This document shows positions 17,658 through 27,236 of a stretch of 64,000 bases of DNA, piece by piece. The position numbers were made by a program, and so were the translations under genes. This stretch comes from Oceanospirillaceae bacterium (GTDB taxonomy: Bacteria > Pseudomonadota > Gammaproteobacteria > Pseudomonadales > Oceanobacteraceae). The stretch is taken from assembly GCA_002724925.1 (NCBI GenBank), contig PBQA01000033.1, forward strand, positions 186,001 through 250,000. The letters are read 5' to 3'. The first letter of the stretch is position 1. The number at the start of each line of letters is the position of its first letter. A model generated the notes under the pieces. It was not told where the DNA came from and made no database searches. It saw only the letters and a list, made by a program, of their open reading frames with translations.

Positions 17658-18205
17658 CTCATTCCAGTGCTATCCCCGTTGTATTCACTCGAGTTTATAA
17701 AGTGAAGATAGTCTTCTTTCTTTAAAGCTCTCCATGAAGATTTATAGCTTCCATCATTATTCAGGAGCCCATTGAACCGTGCGGGCTGATTGTAAGCTTT
17801 AAAAATTATCTCGTATTGATGAAGATTGATTGTGGCACCATCAATCATTCGCTGAAAAGCGGCTTCTACCACTTTAGAACGAGCAGCCTCTGACGTTGCT
17901 GCGACGACGGTACTGAGTGACTGATTCATATTGGTTGAAGTACCTCCTCCATGCCGAAGGTCCACTTTCAACATTTCAATACCTTTGGAGCTGGACAAGG
18001 TAACGTGATTGTAATCAGTGAGATCAACTCTGCCCCCGCCAATATCGTATGCGACCAAACAAAAATTCGGAGCTCTGAAGTAGTATCGCTTATTGTCCTC
18101 GAAAACTACTTCCGTCTCTCCATTTGTATCTGCGTTATCCTGGTCCGACTGACGAAATTCGATGAGGAATTTACGGTATTTACTCTTCGTAAGTATCAGA
18201 TCCAT
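17636..18205 (-). CDS. Candidate ribosome-inactivating protein (RIP-like rRNA N-glycosidase)
   Basis: A 189-residue protein with no signal peptide or membrane segment. Residues 101-117 read VAATSEAARSKVVEAAF, which fits the active-site signature of ricin/Shiga-type RIPs, with Glu106 and Arg109 as the catalytic pair. One position deviates: Ser110 where Phe or Tyr is usual. Trp158 in SSWRALKK resembles the conserved active-site Trp of ricin (NSWGRLS), and Tyr53 lies in a strand like the VVGY strand. The second active-site Tyr has no clear counterpart (HGGGTS instead of GGNY). RIPs remove one adenine from the sarcin-ricin loop of large rRNA. At 189 residues it is shorter than ricin A chain, and Arg-to-Trp spacing is longer. 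AAAAGGAGG gives a very strong ribosome site. It is AT-richer than suf genes. The RIP call is motif-based only. Confidence 0.5.
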   Translation of the reverse strand: MDLILTKSKYRKFLIEFRQSDQDNADTNGETEVVFEDNKRYYFRAPNFCLVAYDIGGGRVDLTDYNHVTLSSSKGIEMLKVDLRHGGGTSTNMNQSLSTVVAATSEAARSKVVEAAFQRMIDGATINLHQYEIIFKAYNQPARFNGLLNNDGSYKSSWRALKKEDYLHFINSSEYNGDSTGMRKKITPL

Positions 18206-18233
18206 AGTGGCCTCCTTTTCAGATCAGGTAATG

Positions 18234-18261
18234 AATATACGCTGATCTTGATTTGAGTCAC
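18234..18261 (-). promoter_or_regulatory. Possible promoter of the RIP-like gene
   Basis: On the minus strand, GTGACT (18261-18256) and TATATT (18239-18234) lie 16 nt apart, 28 nt upstream of the start codon. If real, the gene is expressed apart from the rhomboid/B-box pair, whose last gene ends 139 nt upstream. Confidence 0.4.
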
Positions 18262-18344
18262 CCCGATCAATGGCATTTTTAACCCATCTGAGCAATGGAG
18301 ACAGACGAGCTACGCTAATAGTTCAAGGCTGGCAGACTTAGTCT

Positions 18345-19703
18345 CTATATGCTTCCTACTGACACATTGCGCTTTAATCGAATCAAATACTGATCACAGG
18401 AGCGTACCATGCTGTCCCGCCCAAGAGCCTCAAGAGCTTCCCTCAGTAAGGTATAAGCGTCAACAAGCAGCTGGTTGTCTGAGCATTCCTGATGCATTCC
18501 ATTGATAAGTCGAACAACAGCTGGGTAATCTCCAAACGAAGCGTAATCCTTTGCTAATGTAAATCGCACTTCGCTGCCTGTCGGTTTAAAGTCAGTAATA
18601 ACACTACGAACCTGATTATAGATTCGCTTAAGTTGTACCTGCTGCCCTTTGTGGAGCTTATAACTCATGTACTCATCGGCGAACTCAAGAAGACTTTCTT
18701 TATTACCGGTAGCCATTAAGAACTCAAAGTATTCATCGTTCAGCGACATGTCCTGCCCATTACGATCGAGCGTCTTCTGATAGAGCCGGTTAACGGCTTC
18801 GTAATCACCTTCTTTGACCAGCACGCTGATTTTAGCCCGGCTACGCTCTACTTCACTGCGATAAACTGGCGCATCACCTGTCTGTGCCCGTGCGTAGAAA
18901 CCAAGCTTTTCCTGATACTGAAAAACCACGTAACCGAGCAGATGAAAGATCACCACCATATAGAAATTGGAGATAACCGACTGCAAAATCATGCTGGCCC
19001 ACTCAAAGCCCGAGAAAACCATATAGGAAAGCAGGCCAACGGAAGAGCTCATCAGCAGAAGCAGGCCTATCAGAATACCGTACGGCAAGCCGACAGCACC
19101 GACGATACGTAATATATTCTGCGGAGCAAACGAAGCCAGTACCCGATCAGTTAATGCAAAGTTAATCAGAAATGCCGGAATACTCAGCACCACAAACGCC
19201 CCAAGAAGCCCGGTAATACCGGCTCCCAGATAATGGTATGAGCCAACTCCCCCGGCAGTAATCAGAATGATGAGCCCGATCATTTTAAAGATAATAATGA
19301 TGCCTCCAGAGAAGGCTTCACTCAGGCCGGGGGGAGACATGTTTCCAGAAGCCGTTTCTTCCAGGCATTGAAAACTGTACTTAGTAAGAATACCCGCAGA
19401 AATCAGACCTGCCACCGCACCAACGATTGGCATAAAGAACAGAACGCCACTGATCGCAGACAGGATAATGATCAGAGTCATTACCGGCACGGTCAGTGGA
19501 TAGCGGAAGGTCTCAGAAAGACGTTCCCAGAACGGTTCAGCGGTATAGGCAGACCCTAATGACTCAAGTGTCGCACCACATTTACAGCAATAACGATCGT
19601 CACCTCTTTCAGATTCCTGCGTACAGGTATCACATACCTGACAATCACAATGCGTGCAGTACCAGGTAGCGGCTTCAGTCGGATGATATTTGCAGTATTT
19701 CAT
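18345..19703 (-). CDS. B-box zinc-finger multi-pass membrane protein
   Basis: A 452-residue protein of unknown function. Residues 1-45 form a zinc-finger region of B-box type: CKYHPTEAATWYC, CDCQVCDTC, then a CC/C pair (YCCKC). Several hydrophobic segments (about residues 70-280) make it an integral membrane protein. The C-terminal 170 residues are soluble and helical, with TPR-like character (EGDYEAVNRLYQKTL, FGDYPAVVRLING). The start codon follows the rhomboid stop with no intervening base, so the two are translationally coupled and probably act together. Bacterial B-box/membrane proteins of this kind are known mostly as predictions. Confidence 0.8.
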   Translation of the reverse strand: MKYCKYHPTEAATWYCTHCDCQVCDTCTQESERGDDRYCCKCGATLESLGSAYTAEPFWERLSETFRYPLTVPVMTLIIILSAISGVLFFMPIVGAVAGLISAGILTKYSFQCLEETASGNMSPPGLSEAFSGGIIIIFKMIGLIILITAGGVGSYHYLGAGITGLLGAFVVLSIPAFLINFALTDRVLASFAPQNILRIVGAVGLPYGILIGLLLLMSSSVGLLSYMVFSGFEWASMILQSVISNFYMVVIFHLLGYVVFQYQEKLGFYARAQTGDAPVYRSEVERSRAKISVLVKEGDYEAVNRLYQKTLDRNGQDMSLNDEYFEFLMATGNKESLLEFADEYMSYKLHKGQQVQLKRIYNQVRSVITDFKPTGSEVRFTLAKDYASFGDYPAVVRLINGMHQECSDNQLLVDAYTLLREALEALGRDSMVRSCDQYLIRLKRNVSVGSI

Positions 19704-21134
19704 TTATGCCCCCAGCGCCAGTTGCTCAGCGACATTGATATAGTATTTCTGTTTATCTGCGCGGTTCTGCCGACTGTGTGCTTTGGCCAGGCTGGTAGCC
19801 ACACGGCTTAATTCAGATGGCTTTGCGTTGCGCTTTTTCAGTAAAGAAAATATCTCCTCGGAGAAACTGAGATCCTCTAAGTGAGAGAAATTGGAGCCGC
19901 ATACCGCCAATGTTTCAGAATCAATATGCTTCAGGTATGGGCGCACATCTGCCCATATATCCCGCTGGCGGATTAACTCGTCATCAGAGGTACTTTCATA
20001 ACTCAGTACTTTCTTGAGGCTGGCCAACCAGGTTTTATTTTTGCGCAGTTTCAGCAGGTTGTATTGCAGTAACAGCAGCTCGAACTCCTCACCATAAGTC
20101 GCGATCGCTTGCTCTATACGATGTTGAGCGGTATCGAACCGATACTTTTCAATGGCGGCATATATCTCAGCAAGCTGTTGACGATAAGGTTCTGTGTCGT
20201 CTTCAGGTGTTTCTATGTATTCAAACTTAAGCAGTTCGGGACGCACAAAGGCTAACGCGCCAACCGACAATGCACCAGCAACAAACCCACCAGCGTGCGC
20301 CATAAATGCCACATTACTATCTGGGTCTGTGTAGAAGCTGATGAGTTCCTTGCCTATATATACAGGCAGTAAAATCATCGCTGGTGCTCGGAAATAACCG
20401 ACAATCAGATAGAACCAGTAAAAGAAGCGAATGCTCTGCCATCGATAGATGATCAAATACATTGCCATGACCGCTGACAATGAACCCGAGGCGCCCACCA
20501 AAGGCTGCTCTGAACTGAAATCTACAGCCGCGTGCGACAACCCGGCAACAATTCCGCCAAGCAGGTACAGCCCGAGAAAAGGCAGGTGCCCGAGTACGGC
20601 CTCAACAACAAAACCACAGATCATAAGAAACATCATATTCCCCATGAGGTGCATAAAATCACCGTGGAGGAACTGATACATAAACAGATCAATCACTGAC
20701 AGGTCATTTGGTTTTACACCGAAACGCACACTACTGATGCTATCTATCTGATCATTAATCTCGGAGCGCCGATCAACCCATTCATAATAGAAGCTCGGAT
20801 AAAACAACGAAGGGCCATTTGCCTCAAGGTAACGATAGAAACCGCGATCTGTCACCACCGCTGTCGCTACCGGAAAGATCATGTCATCGTCGTGGTACGT
20901 ACGCAGCTCTTCGAGCTGCTCTATCTCGCCCAGCTCTTCGAGATAGGTCTGATAGTGCGGCCATTCGTCTTCAAAATAACCCGACTCGTTATAGGCAGTC
21001 AGAGCTTTGATATAGCGCTCTGTATCACCACTCTGATACAGAAAGAACAAGAGGATGTTGAATAATATGATGCCTATCAGAACGACTGGCGGATGGTTCC
21101 AGTTCAGGCGTCGCTCAACAGGAAGGATAATCAT
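19704..21134 (-). CDS. Rhomboid family intramembrane serine protease with helical C-terminal domain
   Basis: A 476-residue intramembrane protease. The catalytic serine lies in LVGASGSLSAVMAMY and the histidine in FMAHAGGFVAGALS. The HGDFMHLMGNMMFL segment supplies the conserved His and Asn of the rhomboid core. A long periplasmic or cytosolic insert of about 130 residues sits after the first membrane segment. A roughly 190-residue C-terminal helical, TPR-like region follows the core. The ATG at 21134 is preferred over an upstream TTG; AAGGA lies 10 nt before it. It is directly coupled to the B-box membrane protein. The substrate is unknown. Confidence 0.88.
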   Translation of the reverse strand: MIILPVERRLNWNHPPVVLIGIILFNILLFFLYQSGDTERYIKALTAYNESGYFEDEWPHYQTYLEELGEIEQLEELRTYHDDDMIFPVATAVVTDRGFYRYLEANGPSLFYPSFYYEWVDRRSEINDQIDSISSVRFGVKPNDLSVIDLFMYQFLHGDFMHLMGNMMFLMICGFVVEAVLGHLPFLGLYLLGGIVAGLSHAAVDFSSEQPLVGASGSLSAVMAMYLIIYRWQSIRFFYWFYLIVGYFRAPAMILLPVYIGKELISFYTDPDSNVAFMAHAGGFVAGALSVGALAFVRPELLKFEYIETPEDDTEPYRQQLAEIYAAIEKYRFDTAQHRIEQAIATYGEEFELLLLQYNLLKLRKNKTWLASLKKVLSYESTSDDELIRQRDIWADVRPYLKHIDSETLAVCGSNFSHLEDLSFSEEIFSLLKKRNAKPSELSRVATSLAKAHSRQNRADKQKYYINVAEQLALGA

Positions 21135-21316
21135 GTGATAGCAGTCCTTGTCGCTTATGGAGGGTTTCCAGCCCACCAACGTTAAACTCCGTCAGCTTAA
21201 ACTGCTTCCCGACGCCGGACAACTATGCGGCGACAGATTCTGAGCGGTGAGAAGGTGAATAAACTGGCGCTAATCCTGTTAGAATACGCGCTTTCTTCAC
21301 ATCACAGGTTGAGTCC

Positions 21317-21850
21317 ATGTCTATTGAACGTCGAATGGTGGTTGCCAACGATAATTGTCCTGCTCGCATGGTGCCGTCTGGCACGCCGACGACAATCAGC
21401 GCAGGCACCTTCGTCACCATCAATCAGGCGCTGGGTGGCAACTATACCGTCACTGTTAACGGCAACATGATGCGCGTTGATGGCACGGATGCAGCGGCAT
21501 TGGGCCTTGAGTCAGAAACCATCGCCTTTGATGATCCTGGTGACGGCAAGGTGCACAAAGAACAGATCGAACAGGCGCTGCGCACTATCTTTGACCCCGA
21601 GATTCCGATCAACCTTCTGGACCTGGGACTGATCTACGGCGTCGATATCAACGACAATGCGGTTCACATTCGTATGACTCTGACGGCACCTACGTGTGGC
21701 ATGGGCCCGGTTCTGATTTCTGACGTGAAATACCGTGTCGCGAAAGTCCCTAATGTCACTTCTGTCGAAGTTGAACTGGTTTTCGATCCCCCATGGAGCC
21801 GCGACATGATGACCGAAGAAGCACAGCTTGAGGCAGGATTGTTCTTCTGA
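21317..21850 (+). CDS. sufT: Putative Fe-S cluster assembly protein SufT
   Basis: A 177-residue protein with a C-terminal MIP18 (DUF59) domain: LRTIFDPEIPINLLDLGLIYG, then LTAPTCGMGPVL with its conserved Cys, and VELVFDPPWSRDMM. SufT-type proteins support maturation of Fe-S proteins. The N-terminal 75 residues are the usual extension of the gammaproteobacterial form. It lies 3.7 kb from sufA, separated by three opposite-strand genes. An extended -10 (TGTTAGAAT, hexamer 21280-21285) suggests its own promoter. The family call is firm. Confidence 0.9.
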   Translation: MSIERRMVVANDNCPARMVPSGTPTTISAGTFVTINQALGGNYTVTVNGNMMRVDGTDAAALGLESETIAFDDPGDGKVHKEQIEQALRTIFDPEIPINLLDLGLIYGVDINDNAVHIRMTLTAPTCGMGPVLISDVKYRVAKVPNVTSVEVELVFDPPWSRDMMTEEAQLEAGLFF

Positions 21851-21911
21851 TTCTCTGACCAGTCGTTCGCAGTAAACTGGCTATTTCAGCAGTGGCCGGA
21901 TATGATGTTAC

Positions 21912-21939
21912 CTGATTGGCAACATTGCCAATGCATCAG
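21912..21939. promoter_or_regulatory. Inverted repeat upstream of the DSD1-type gene
   Basis: ATTGGCA-ACAT-TGCCAAT (21915-21932), extended by CTGA/TCAG on the outside with an interruption. An A-rich stretch follows, not a T run, so it is as likely an operator for the downstream PLP enzyme gene as a terminator for sufT. Confidence 0.4.
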
Positions 21940-21992
21940 TAATAATAAAAATAAAGTGATAGTAATAAGCGGCCGTCCGGCCCAGGCGAATA

Positions 21993-23252
21993 ATGAACGA
22001 CTTGTATTTTACGGCGCTGACCGAGGCCCTACATGAGGCCGAGATCTGCACACCGACTCTGGTGCTGGATAAGGAACGTCTGGATCGAAACATTGACCAC
22101 CTTATCGACGTACTGAATAAAGGGTTCGACTATCGCCTTGTCACCAAGTCATTGCCGTCGATTCCGCTGCTCCAGTACATCATGCGGCGCACCGGCAGTC
22201 AGCGCCTGATGTGCTTTCACTTGCCATTTCTGTTGCAGATTGTGAATCAGATTCCGTCCGCAGACATCCTGATGGGCAAGCCGCTTCCTATCCGTGCCGC
22301 TCGCCATTTTTATAACTGGCATGAGAAACAAACAAGCAGCATGTGCTTCTCGCCAGACCTACAGTTGCAGTGGCTCATCGATAGCCCCCGCCGACTTGCT
22401 CAATACGATCAGTTTGCCCGCGACAACAACCTCACTATGAGGGTAAGCCTGGAAATCGACGTCGGTATGCACCGGGGAGGCTTCCGTAACAGTAGCGAGT
22501 TCATTGCAGCCTTACAGATTATTCAGAGCTCTGAACACCTGATGCTGACCGGATTGATGGGGTACGAAGCTCATATTCCACATATTCCTGGGATTCTGGG
22601 TGGCGCCCGGCGAGCGTTTGCCGACGCCCGGGGCCGATACAGCAATTTCCTTCAGGCTGTAGAAAGTGAGCTGGGCAAAGAGGCACTTGAAGATCTCACG
22701 CTAAACACTGGTGGCAGCTCAACCTACGCCATGTACACCGATAATAGTTTTGTATCGGAAATAGCCGCAGGTTCGGCACTGGTCAAACCGAAAAACTACG
22801 ACGTCGACACACTGGAGCATCATATTGCCGCCGCTTATATTGCTGCCCCAGTACTGAAAAAGGTCGACCGACCAGAAATCCCGTTATCTCCTGCACTGTC
22901 AGCGATCCTGCGCTGGACCGGCTTTCTTCCAGCCAAAGGGGCATTTATTTATGGCGGCAACTGGCTTGCTAAGCCCGTTTACCCTCGCGAAACAGAGCAG
23001 GTACACCTTCATGGTCGCTCCAGCAATCAAGAACTGTACGGTTTCCCCAAAGATACCATGATTGATGAAGATGACTTTATTTTCTTAAGGCCAACTCAGA
23101 GCGAGTCTGTATTCCGCCAGTTTGGTCATATGGCTATCTATGAAAACGGTAAGATTACCGACTGGTGGTCAGTGTTCCAGGAAGAACATAACGAGGGAAA
23201 TTCGGCCGACTCTCTGCTTGAGTCGGCTCAAAAACGCAGCTACCGCCTATAA
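21993..23252 (+). CDS. DSD1-family PLP-dependent amino acid aldolase/dehydratase-like enzyme
   Basis: A 419-residue fold-type III PLP enzyme with an alanine-racemase-like N-terminal barrel, of the D-threonine aldolase / D-serine dehydratase group. The probable PLP lysine is in [11 protein letters not shown] (about Lys52). Later motifs are [26 protein letters not shown] and [12 protein letters not shown]. The C-terminal part carries [15 protein letters not shown], where family members bind a divalent metal. The substrate cannot be read from sequence. Its last 6 nt overlap the convergent chemoreceptor gene. Confidence 0.82.
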   Translation: MNDLYFTALTEALHEAEICTPTLVLDKERLDRNIDHLIDVLNKGFDYRLVTKSLPSIPLLQYIMRRTGSQRLMCFHLPFLLQIVNQIPSADILMGKPLPIRAARHFYNWHEKQTSSMCFSPDLQLQWLIDSPRRLAQYDQFARDNNLTMRVSLEIDVGMHRGGFRNSSEFIAALQIIQSSEHLMLTGLMGYEAHIPHIPGILGGARRAFADARGRYSNFLQAVESELGKEALEDLTLNTGGSSTYAMYTDNSFVSEIAAGSALVKPKNYDVDTLEHHIAAAYIAAPVLKKVDRPEIPLSPALSAILRWTGFLPAKGAFIYGGNWLAKPVYPRETEQVHLHGRSSNQELYGFPKDTMIDEDDFIFLRPTQSESVFRQFGHMAIYENGKITDWWSVFQEEHNEGNSADSLLESAQKRSYRL

Positions 23253-25238
23253 CGAGAATCTCTCGGCCTGATCCTGTAAGGTGCGCGCCAGTGTGCGCTG
23301 CTCTTCTGCGGTTTTGCGCATAAAGTTTCCGGTAGCCGCGGTATGTCGGGAGATATTAAATATATTCTTCGCCCGCATCGATACTTCGCCGTTGGTCTGC
23401 ACTTGCTCTTCTGCAGCCGCGGCGATCTGATCAGACATATCACGGATACCTGCAACGGCATCCCGTATCAGAGACAATTCCTGACTCAGAGTTCCAGACA
23501 GAGAGACAGCGCCGGTAACAACATCTTTCGAGCCCTCAACCGCTTTAAACGCTTCCTGGGTTTGCGACTGAAACTGACTGACAATCTGCTCAATCTCATA
23601 CGTTGATTCCTGCGTTCTCTGAGCCAGGCTGCGAACCTCATCTGCCACCACAGCAAAGCCACGCCCCTGCTCACCAGCGCGCGCGGCTTCAATAGCAGCG
23701 TTAAGCGCCAACAGGTTGGTTTGCTCGGCGATCGCCTTGATTACACTGAGCACGCTACCGATCGACTCGCTACGACCATGCAATTCCCGAATCACGCCAG
23801 CAACAGACGTCATGGTTTCATCCAGGCTAGCGATCTTGCCGACACTTTCTTGCACAACACCGACGCTTTTCCCTATCGTCGTATCAGCGGAGTCAGTTTG
23901 TTCAGACATGTTATGAATATTGACCGCAATATCCCGCGCGGCTATCTCAAGCTGCCCGACCGATTCAACCACTGAGCCGGTTTCCGTTTGTTGTTGAGCC
24001 ATTCCTTTCGTGCTGAGCGAAATGGTCGCATGATTCTGAATTGCGATCAGCGTCAGTTGCTTTGAGGTGCTGTCGATAGAGCGGATCATATCTGCAATCT
24101 GCGCCTGCATACTATTGAATGCCCGCGCTGCCTCACCGAGTTCATCGTCAGTGTGCACGACGGCTGGTATATCAAGTTGCAGGTTGTCAGAAACCCGTTT
24201 CAGACCTTGTACCACTTCTCTGATCTGATTAACCAACATAGCGACAATCAGCCACACCAACAGGATGGATACCGCAATAACAGAAATCGCGATCGTGAGC
24301 ATACCGAAGAACTCACTCTGAGCCAGTACACCGCCCGTTTTCGCATTGCTAATGAGGGCAGATGACAGGGTGTCTTCAATCTCTTTAAGTTTATTAATAC
24401 GGGCTGTAGATGCCGCAAACCAGTCAGGCGCCTTGACGCCAAAGCCACCCGTCGTTGATTTGCTGTCAGCGATACGCCGATATTGCTCCACGGCGGCAAC
24501 CTCTTCCGTTGCGTTAAAACGCTCCCAAAGCGCTGCGCCGGCATCATCGGTAAATGCTGCAAACTCGCGGAAGTGGCTCTCTTGCTCAGACACCAGCCGC
24601 ACGAACCTTGGATACAGAGCTCCATTAAACTGGTCAGCGCCAAATGCATTACTCAGCACCGCGCGCTCGATACCTGCGCGCTCTTTACCTTGCAGGAATG
24701 AATAGTATGCAGACAGACTGAGAGTGGCCTTAGCGTCTTCAGAGTAGTGAGCAGCCTGTGCAGGAACACTCAGAAGGTGGGCAATGGTTCCGGTGTAGAA
24801 CTTAAGCACTTCGCCGAGCTCAACCGTTTGATCGGTGACCGACTTTCGCACGGAAGTAAGGCGCTCCAAACGTTCTTCAGCCGCAGCAATCTCTTGCTGA
24901 ACGCCCGGATAATCAACTAATGAGTGCTCACGCAGGTAAGCCTCCCACTCTCCACGACGAGTATCTACCAACTGGCGCTGCTTGATGATCGCCTGAGCAA
25001 ATGATTTACCCCCACTGCCCAGATAACCTGCAGACATGCCCCGCTCTTTCTGCATTTCATGTGCAAGATTACTATTGAGCTGGGTCAAGGTTACCAGCAC
25101 TTCGATATGGCTGAAGCTTGTAATACGTGCGCTCATCGACTGCAATAAACGTACGTCGGTGACAACCAGCGCCGCCAGCAGTGGGCCTATCAGTAGCAAT
25201 AGTTTTGCGCGAATGCTCAGGCTTTTGATTAACGACAT
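23247..25238 (-). CDS. Methyl-accepting chemotaxis protein with NIT sensor domain
   Basis: A 663-residue chemoreceptor. The first membrane segment (about 11-27) is followed by a periplasmic NIT-type (nitrate/nitrite sensing) helical domain (about 50-290) containing [13 protein letters not shown] and [19 protein letters not shown]-like text. A second membrane segment lies at about 312-335, then a HAMP domain and the signalling hairpin tip [20 protein letters not shown]. It should relay ligand binding to CheW/CheA. The ATG at 25238 is chosen because GGAGG lies 6 nt upstream; the longer frame adds 53 residues without signal character. The ligand is predicted from the domain only. Confidence 0.92.
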   Translation of the reverse strand: MSLIKSLSIRAKLLLLIGPLLAALVVTDVRLLQSMSARITSFSHIEVLVTLTQLNSNLAHEMQKERGMSAGYLGSGGKSFAQAIIKQRQLVDTRRGEWEAYLREHSLVDYPGVQQEIAAAEERLERLTSVRKSVTDQTVELGEVLKFYTGTIAHLLSVPAQAAHYSEDAKATLSLSAYYSFLQGKERAGIERAVLSNAFGADQFNGALYPRFVRLVSEQESHFREFAAFTDDAGAALWERFNATEEVAAVEQYRRIADSKSTTGGFGVKAPDWFAASTARINKLKEIEDTLSSALISNAKTGGVLAQSEFFGMLTIAISVIAVSILLVWLIVAMLVNQIREVVQGLKRVSDNLQLDIPAVVHTDDELGEAARAFNSMQAQIADMIRSIDSTSKQLTLIAIQNHATISLSTKGMAQQQTETGSVVESVGQLEIAARDIAVNIHNMSEQTDSADTTIGKSVGVVQESVGKIASLDETMTSVAGVIRELHGRSESIGSVLSVIKAIAEQTNLLALNAAIEAARAGEQGRGFAVVADEVRSLAQRTQESTYEIEQIVSQFQSQTQEAFKAVEGSKDVVTGAVSLSGTLSQELSLIRDAVAGIRDMSDQIAAAAEEQVQTNGEVSMRAKNIFNISRHTAATGNFMRKTAEEQRTLARTLQDQAERFSL

Positions 25239-25426
25239 GACCCACCTCCTCTTTGGCTTTAAGACTAGCCTCACACCAACGCTCTGCAAGTAAGCCCTGA
25301 CGCTATAAAAGCACTGTGAACAATTTTGGTAATCAGGTTGGCCCGGCAAAGCACAGCACCTGCTGATCCAGCCTGCCCATTCTGGTATCATCCGCACCGA
25401 TTCAGAATATGAACAAGGGATACCCC

Positions 25427-25771
25427 GTGCTGACGATTTACGGCATCAAAAACTGCGACACCATGAAGAAAGCCTTCAAATGGCTCGCTGACGCAGGCAT
25501 TGAGTACCACTTTCATGACTATAAGAAAGAAGGTGTGCCGGCAGAGAAGCTGGATGCATGGCTGGATGAGCTTGGCTGGGAGGCAGTAATCAACCGTCGT
25601 GGCACGACCTGGCGCAAGCTTGACGAAAGCACCCGTGAAGCGATGGACAACGCCACGGCGAGAGCAGTCATCCTCGACAACCCTTCTATCATTAAACGTC
25701 CACTGCTGGATACCGGCAGCGAGCGTGTGCTTGGCTTCAATGCTGACGACTACGAAGCTCGCCTGAAATAA
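25427..25771 (+). CDS. ArsC/Spx-family reductase (YffB-like)
   Basis: A 114-residue thioredoxin-fold protein of the ArsC family. It begins [16 protein letters not shown] from a GTG with AAGGGA 6 nt upstream, matching YffB-type proteins; an ATG 18 nt earlier lacks a ribosome site. A single Cys in NCDT is the redox residue. The motifs [11 protein letters not shown] and [10 protein letters not shown] complete the family pattern. It lies 31 nt upstream of dapD, the arrangement usual in gammaproteobacteria. Biochemical function in this subgroup is unclear; glutathione-dependent reduction is suspected. Confidence 0.88.
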   Translation: MLTIYGIKNCDTMKKAFKWLADAGIEYHFHDYKKEGVPAEKLDAWLDELGWEAVINRRGTTWRKLDESTREAMDNATARAVILDNPSIIKRPLLDTGSERVLGFNADDYEARLK

Positions 25772-25802
25772 CAACATTTAAACGACTACTTGAGGAATAC
25801 TC

Positions 25803-26831
25803 ATGACCACATTCGCAATCGCCATTGGTGTTGGTACTCACAACAGTAAAGGTGAATGGCTGGAGGTTTTTTACCAGAAGCCTCTGCTGAACCCGGCTGA
25901 CGGTATCGTCGAAGCCGCCCGCTCTGCACTTGGCTACACCGGCGGCAACGAAGCAATTAGCGTGAACTCAGACCAGCTGAGCACCTTTGCTTCTGCCGTT
26001 GAAGGCGCCGACAGCGAGCAGGCAAAGCTTGCACGCGCATGTACCGAAAGCAAGCGCCCTGTGGTTGTGACCATTCTGGAATCTGACGACCAGGCGTCAT
26101 CGACACCTGAGGTCTACCTCAAGCTTCACCTGCTTTCTCATCGTCTGGTTAAGCCTCACGGCGTAAACCTGGCAGGCATCTTCGGTCTGCTGCCAAACGT
26201 TGCATGGACTAACAAAGGCGCTATTGACCTGAATGAACTGGCTGATGCTCAGCTGCAGGCGCGTATTGAAGGTGAGCTACTGCCAGTGAACAGCGTTGAT
26301 AAGTTCCCGCGTATGACGGATTACGTAGTACCTGCTGGCGTACGTATCGCTCACACTGCTCGCGTTCGTCTCGGCGCGTACATCGGTGAAGGCACGACCA
26401 TCATGCATGAAGGTTTTGTTAACTTTAATGCGGGTACCATGGGTGTTTCTATGGTTGAAGGCCGTATCTCTGCGGGTGTTGTTGTGGGAGATGGCTCTGA
26501 CCTCGGCGGTGGCTGCTCGACCATGGGCACTCTGTCAGGCGGTGGTAACATCATTATTTCTGTAGGCGAGAAGTGTCTGCTGGGCGCAAATGCAGGTATT
26601 GGTATCCCTCTGGGTGACCGCTGCACCGTCGAAGCGGGTCTTTACGTGACTGCGGGCACTAAAATCCAGGTGCTTGATGATCAGAAAAACATCGTTGAGA
26701 CTGTAAAAGGTCGTGACCTGGCAGGTAAATCAGACCTGCTCTTCCGTCGTGATTCGATCACCGGCGCGGTTCAGTGCGTTACCAACAAGAGCGCTATTGC
26801 TCTGAATGAAGAGCTTCACGCGAACAACTGA
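25803..26831 (+). CDS. dapD: 2,3,4,5-tetrahydropyridine-2,6-dicarboxylate N-succinyltransferase
   Basis: A 342-residue acyltransferase of the succinylase branch of lysine/meso-diaminopimelate synthesis, transferring succinyl from succinyl-CoA. The C-terminal half is a left-handed beta-helix built of hexapeptide repeats, with GAYIGEGTTIMHEGFVNFNA, SDLGGGCSTMGTLSGGG and CLLGANAGIGIPLGDRC. It is the longer Pseudomonas-type form, about 70 residues longer than E. coli DapD. GAGGAA precedes the ATG. It probably forms an operon with the arsC-like gene and ends at a strong terminator. Confidence 0.96.
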   Translation: MTTFAIAIGVGTHNSKGEWLEVFYQKPLLNPADGIVEAARSALGYTGGNEAISVNSDQLSTFASAVEGADSEQAKLARACTESKRPVVVTILESDDQASSTPEVYLKLHLLSHRLVKPHGVNLAGIFGLLPNVAWTNKGAIDLNELADAQLQARIEGELLPVNSVDKFPRMTDYVVPAGVRIAHTARVRLGAYIGEGTTIMHEGFVNFNAGTMGVSMVEGRISAGVVVGDGSDLGGGCSTMGTLSGGGNIIISVGEKCLLGANAGIGIPLGDRCTVEAGLYVTAGTKIQVLDDQKNIVETVKGRDLAGKSDLLFRRDSITGAVQCVTNKSAIALNEELHANN

Positions 26832-26852
26832 TTCCGCGAGCTTGCTCTACTG

Positions 26853-26892
26853 TCCGGCCGGGCTCGGCCCGTCCGGATAATCTCTCTTTTTT
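26853..26892 (+). terminator. dapD terminator
   Basis: GC-rich stem TCCGG / CCGGA (26853-26857, 26873-26877) continuing into CGGG / CCCG, then TCTCTCTTTTTT. It ends the arsC-like/dapD unit. Confidence 0.85.
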
Positions 26893-26929
26893 CGCTTAGT
26901 CCCTGTTTTCAGCCCTAACGTAACCAGTG

Positions 26930-27211
26930 TTACTGCACTGTAATCACTGAACGTATATTTTGTGTATTTGCACAAAATCGCCTTTCGTTACCCATTTTAC
27001 TGACTAACCTATAAATACCGGCCAGCGAGACACTATTCCAAAACGCGGTTGGGAACACCACGTCGATAAGATGTAGCGAATAGGCAAAGCTGGCGACAAT
27101 AAAAATAACAGCCGCTGAATAACGAGAAGTAAGCCTGTCGATCACCACTAAGCCCTGCTCTCTCCCCGGAGGTAGGGCTTTTTCCTTTCTGTTCGTTTCA
27201 ACTGTTATCAT
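26930..27211 (-). CDS. Small hypothetical membrane protein (doubtful)
   Basis: A possible 93-residue protein in the otherwise empty 405-nt gap between dapD and nth, starting at an ATG that faces the nth start. It has a hydrophobic middle (SAAVIFIVASFAYSLHLIDV) and a basic end. No ribosome binding site stands out and no family is recognised. The frame also runs back into nth, which weakens the case. I keep it only because nothing else explains this stretch. Confidence 0.25.
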   Translation of the reverse strand: MITVETNRKEKALPPGREQGLVVIDRLTSRYSAAVIFIVASFAYSLHLIDVVFPTAFWNSVSLAGIYRLVSKMGNERRFCANTQNIRSVITVQ

Positions 27212-27236
27212 GGTCACACAACCTGATGTGATGACT

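Noticed and set aside
17636-18205. RIP-like protein as a secreted Shiga-type toxin
   Set aside because: No signal peptide and no B-subunit gene nearby.
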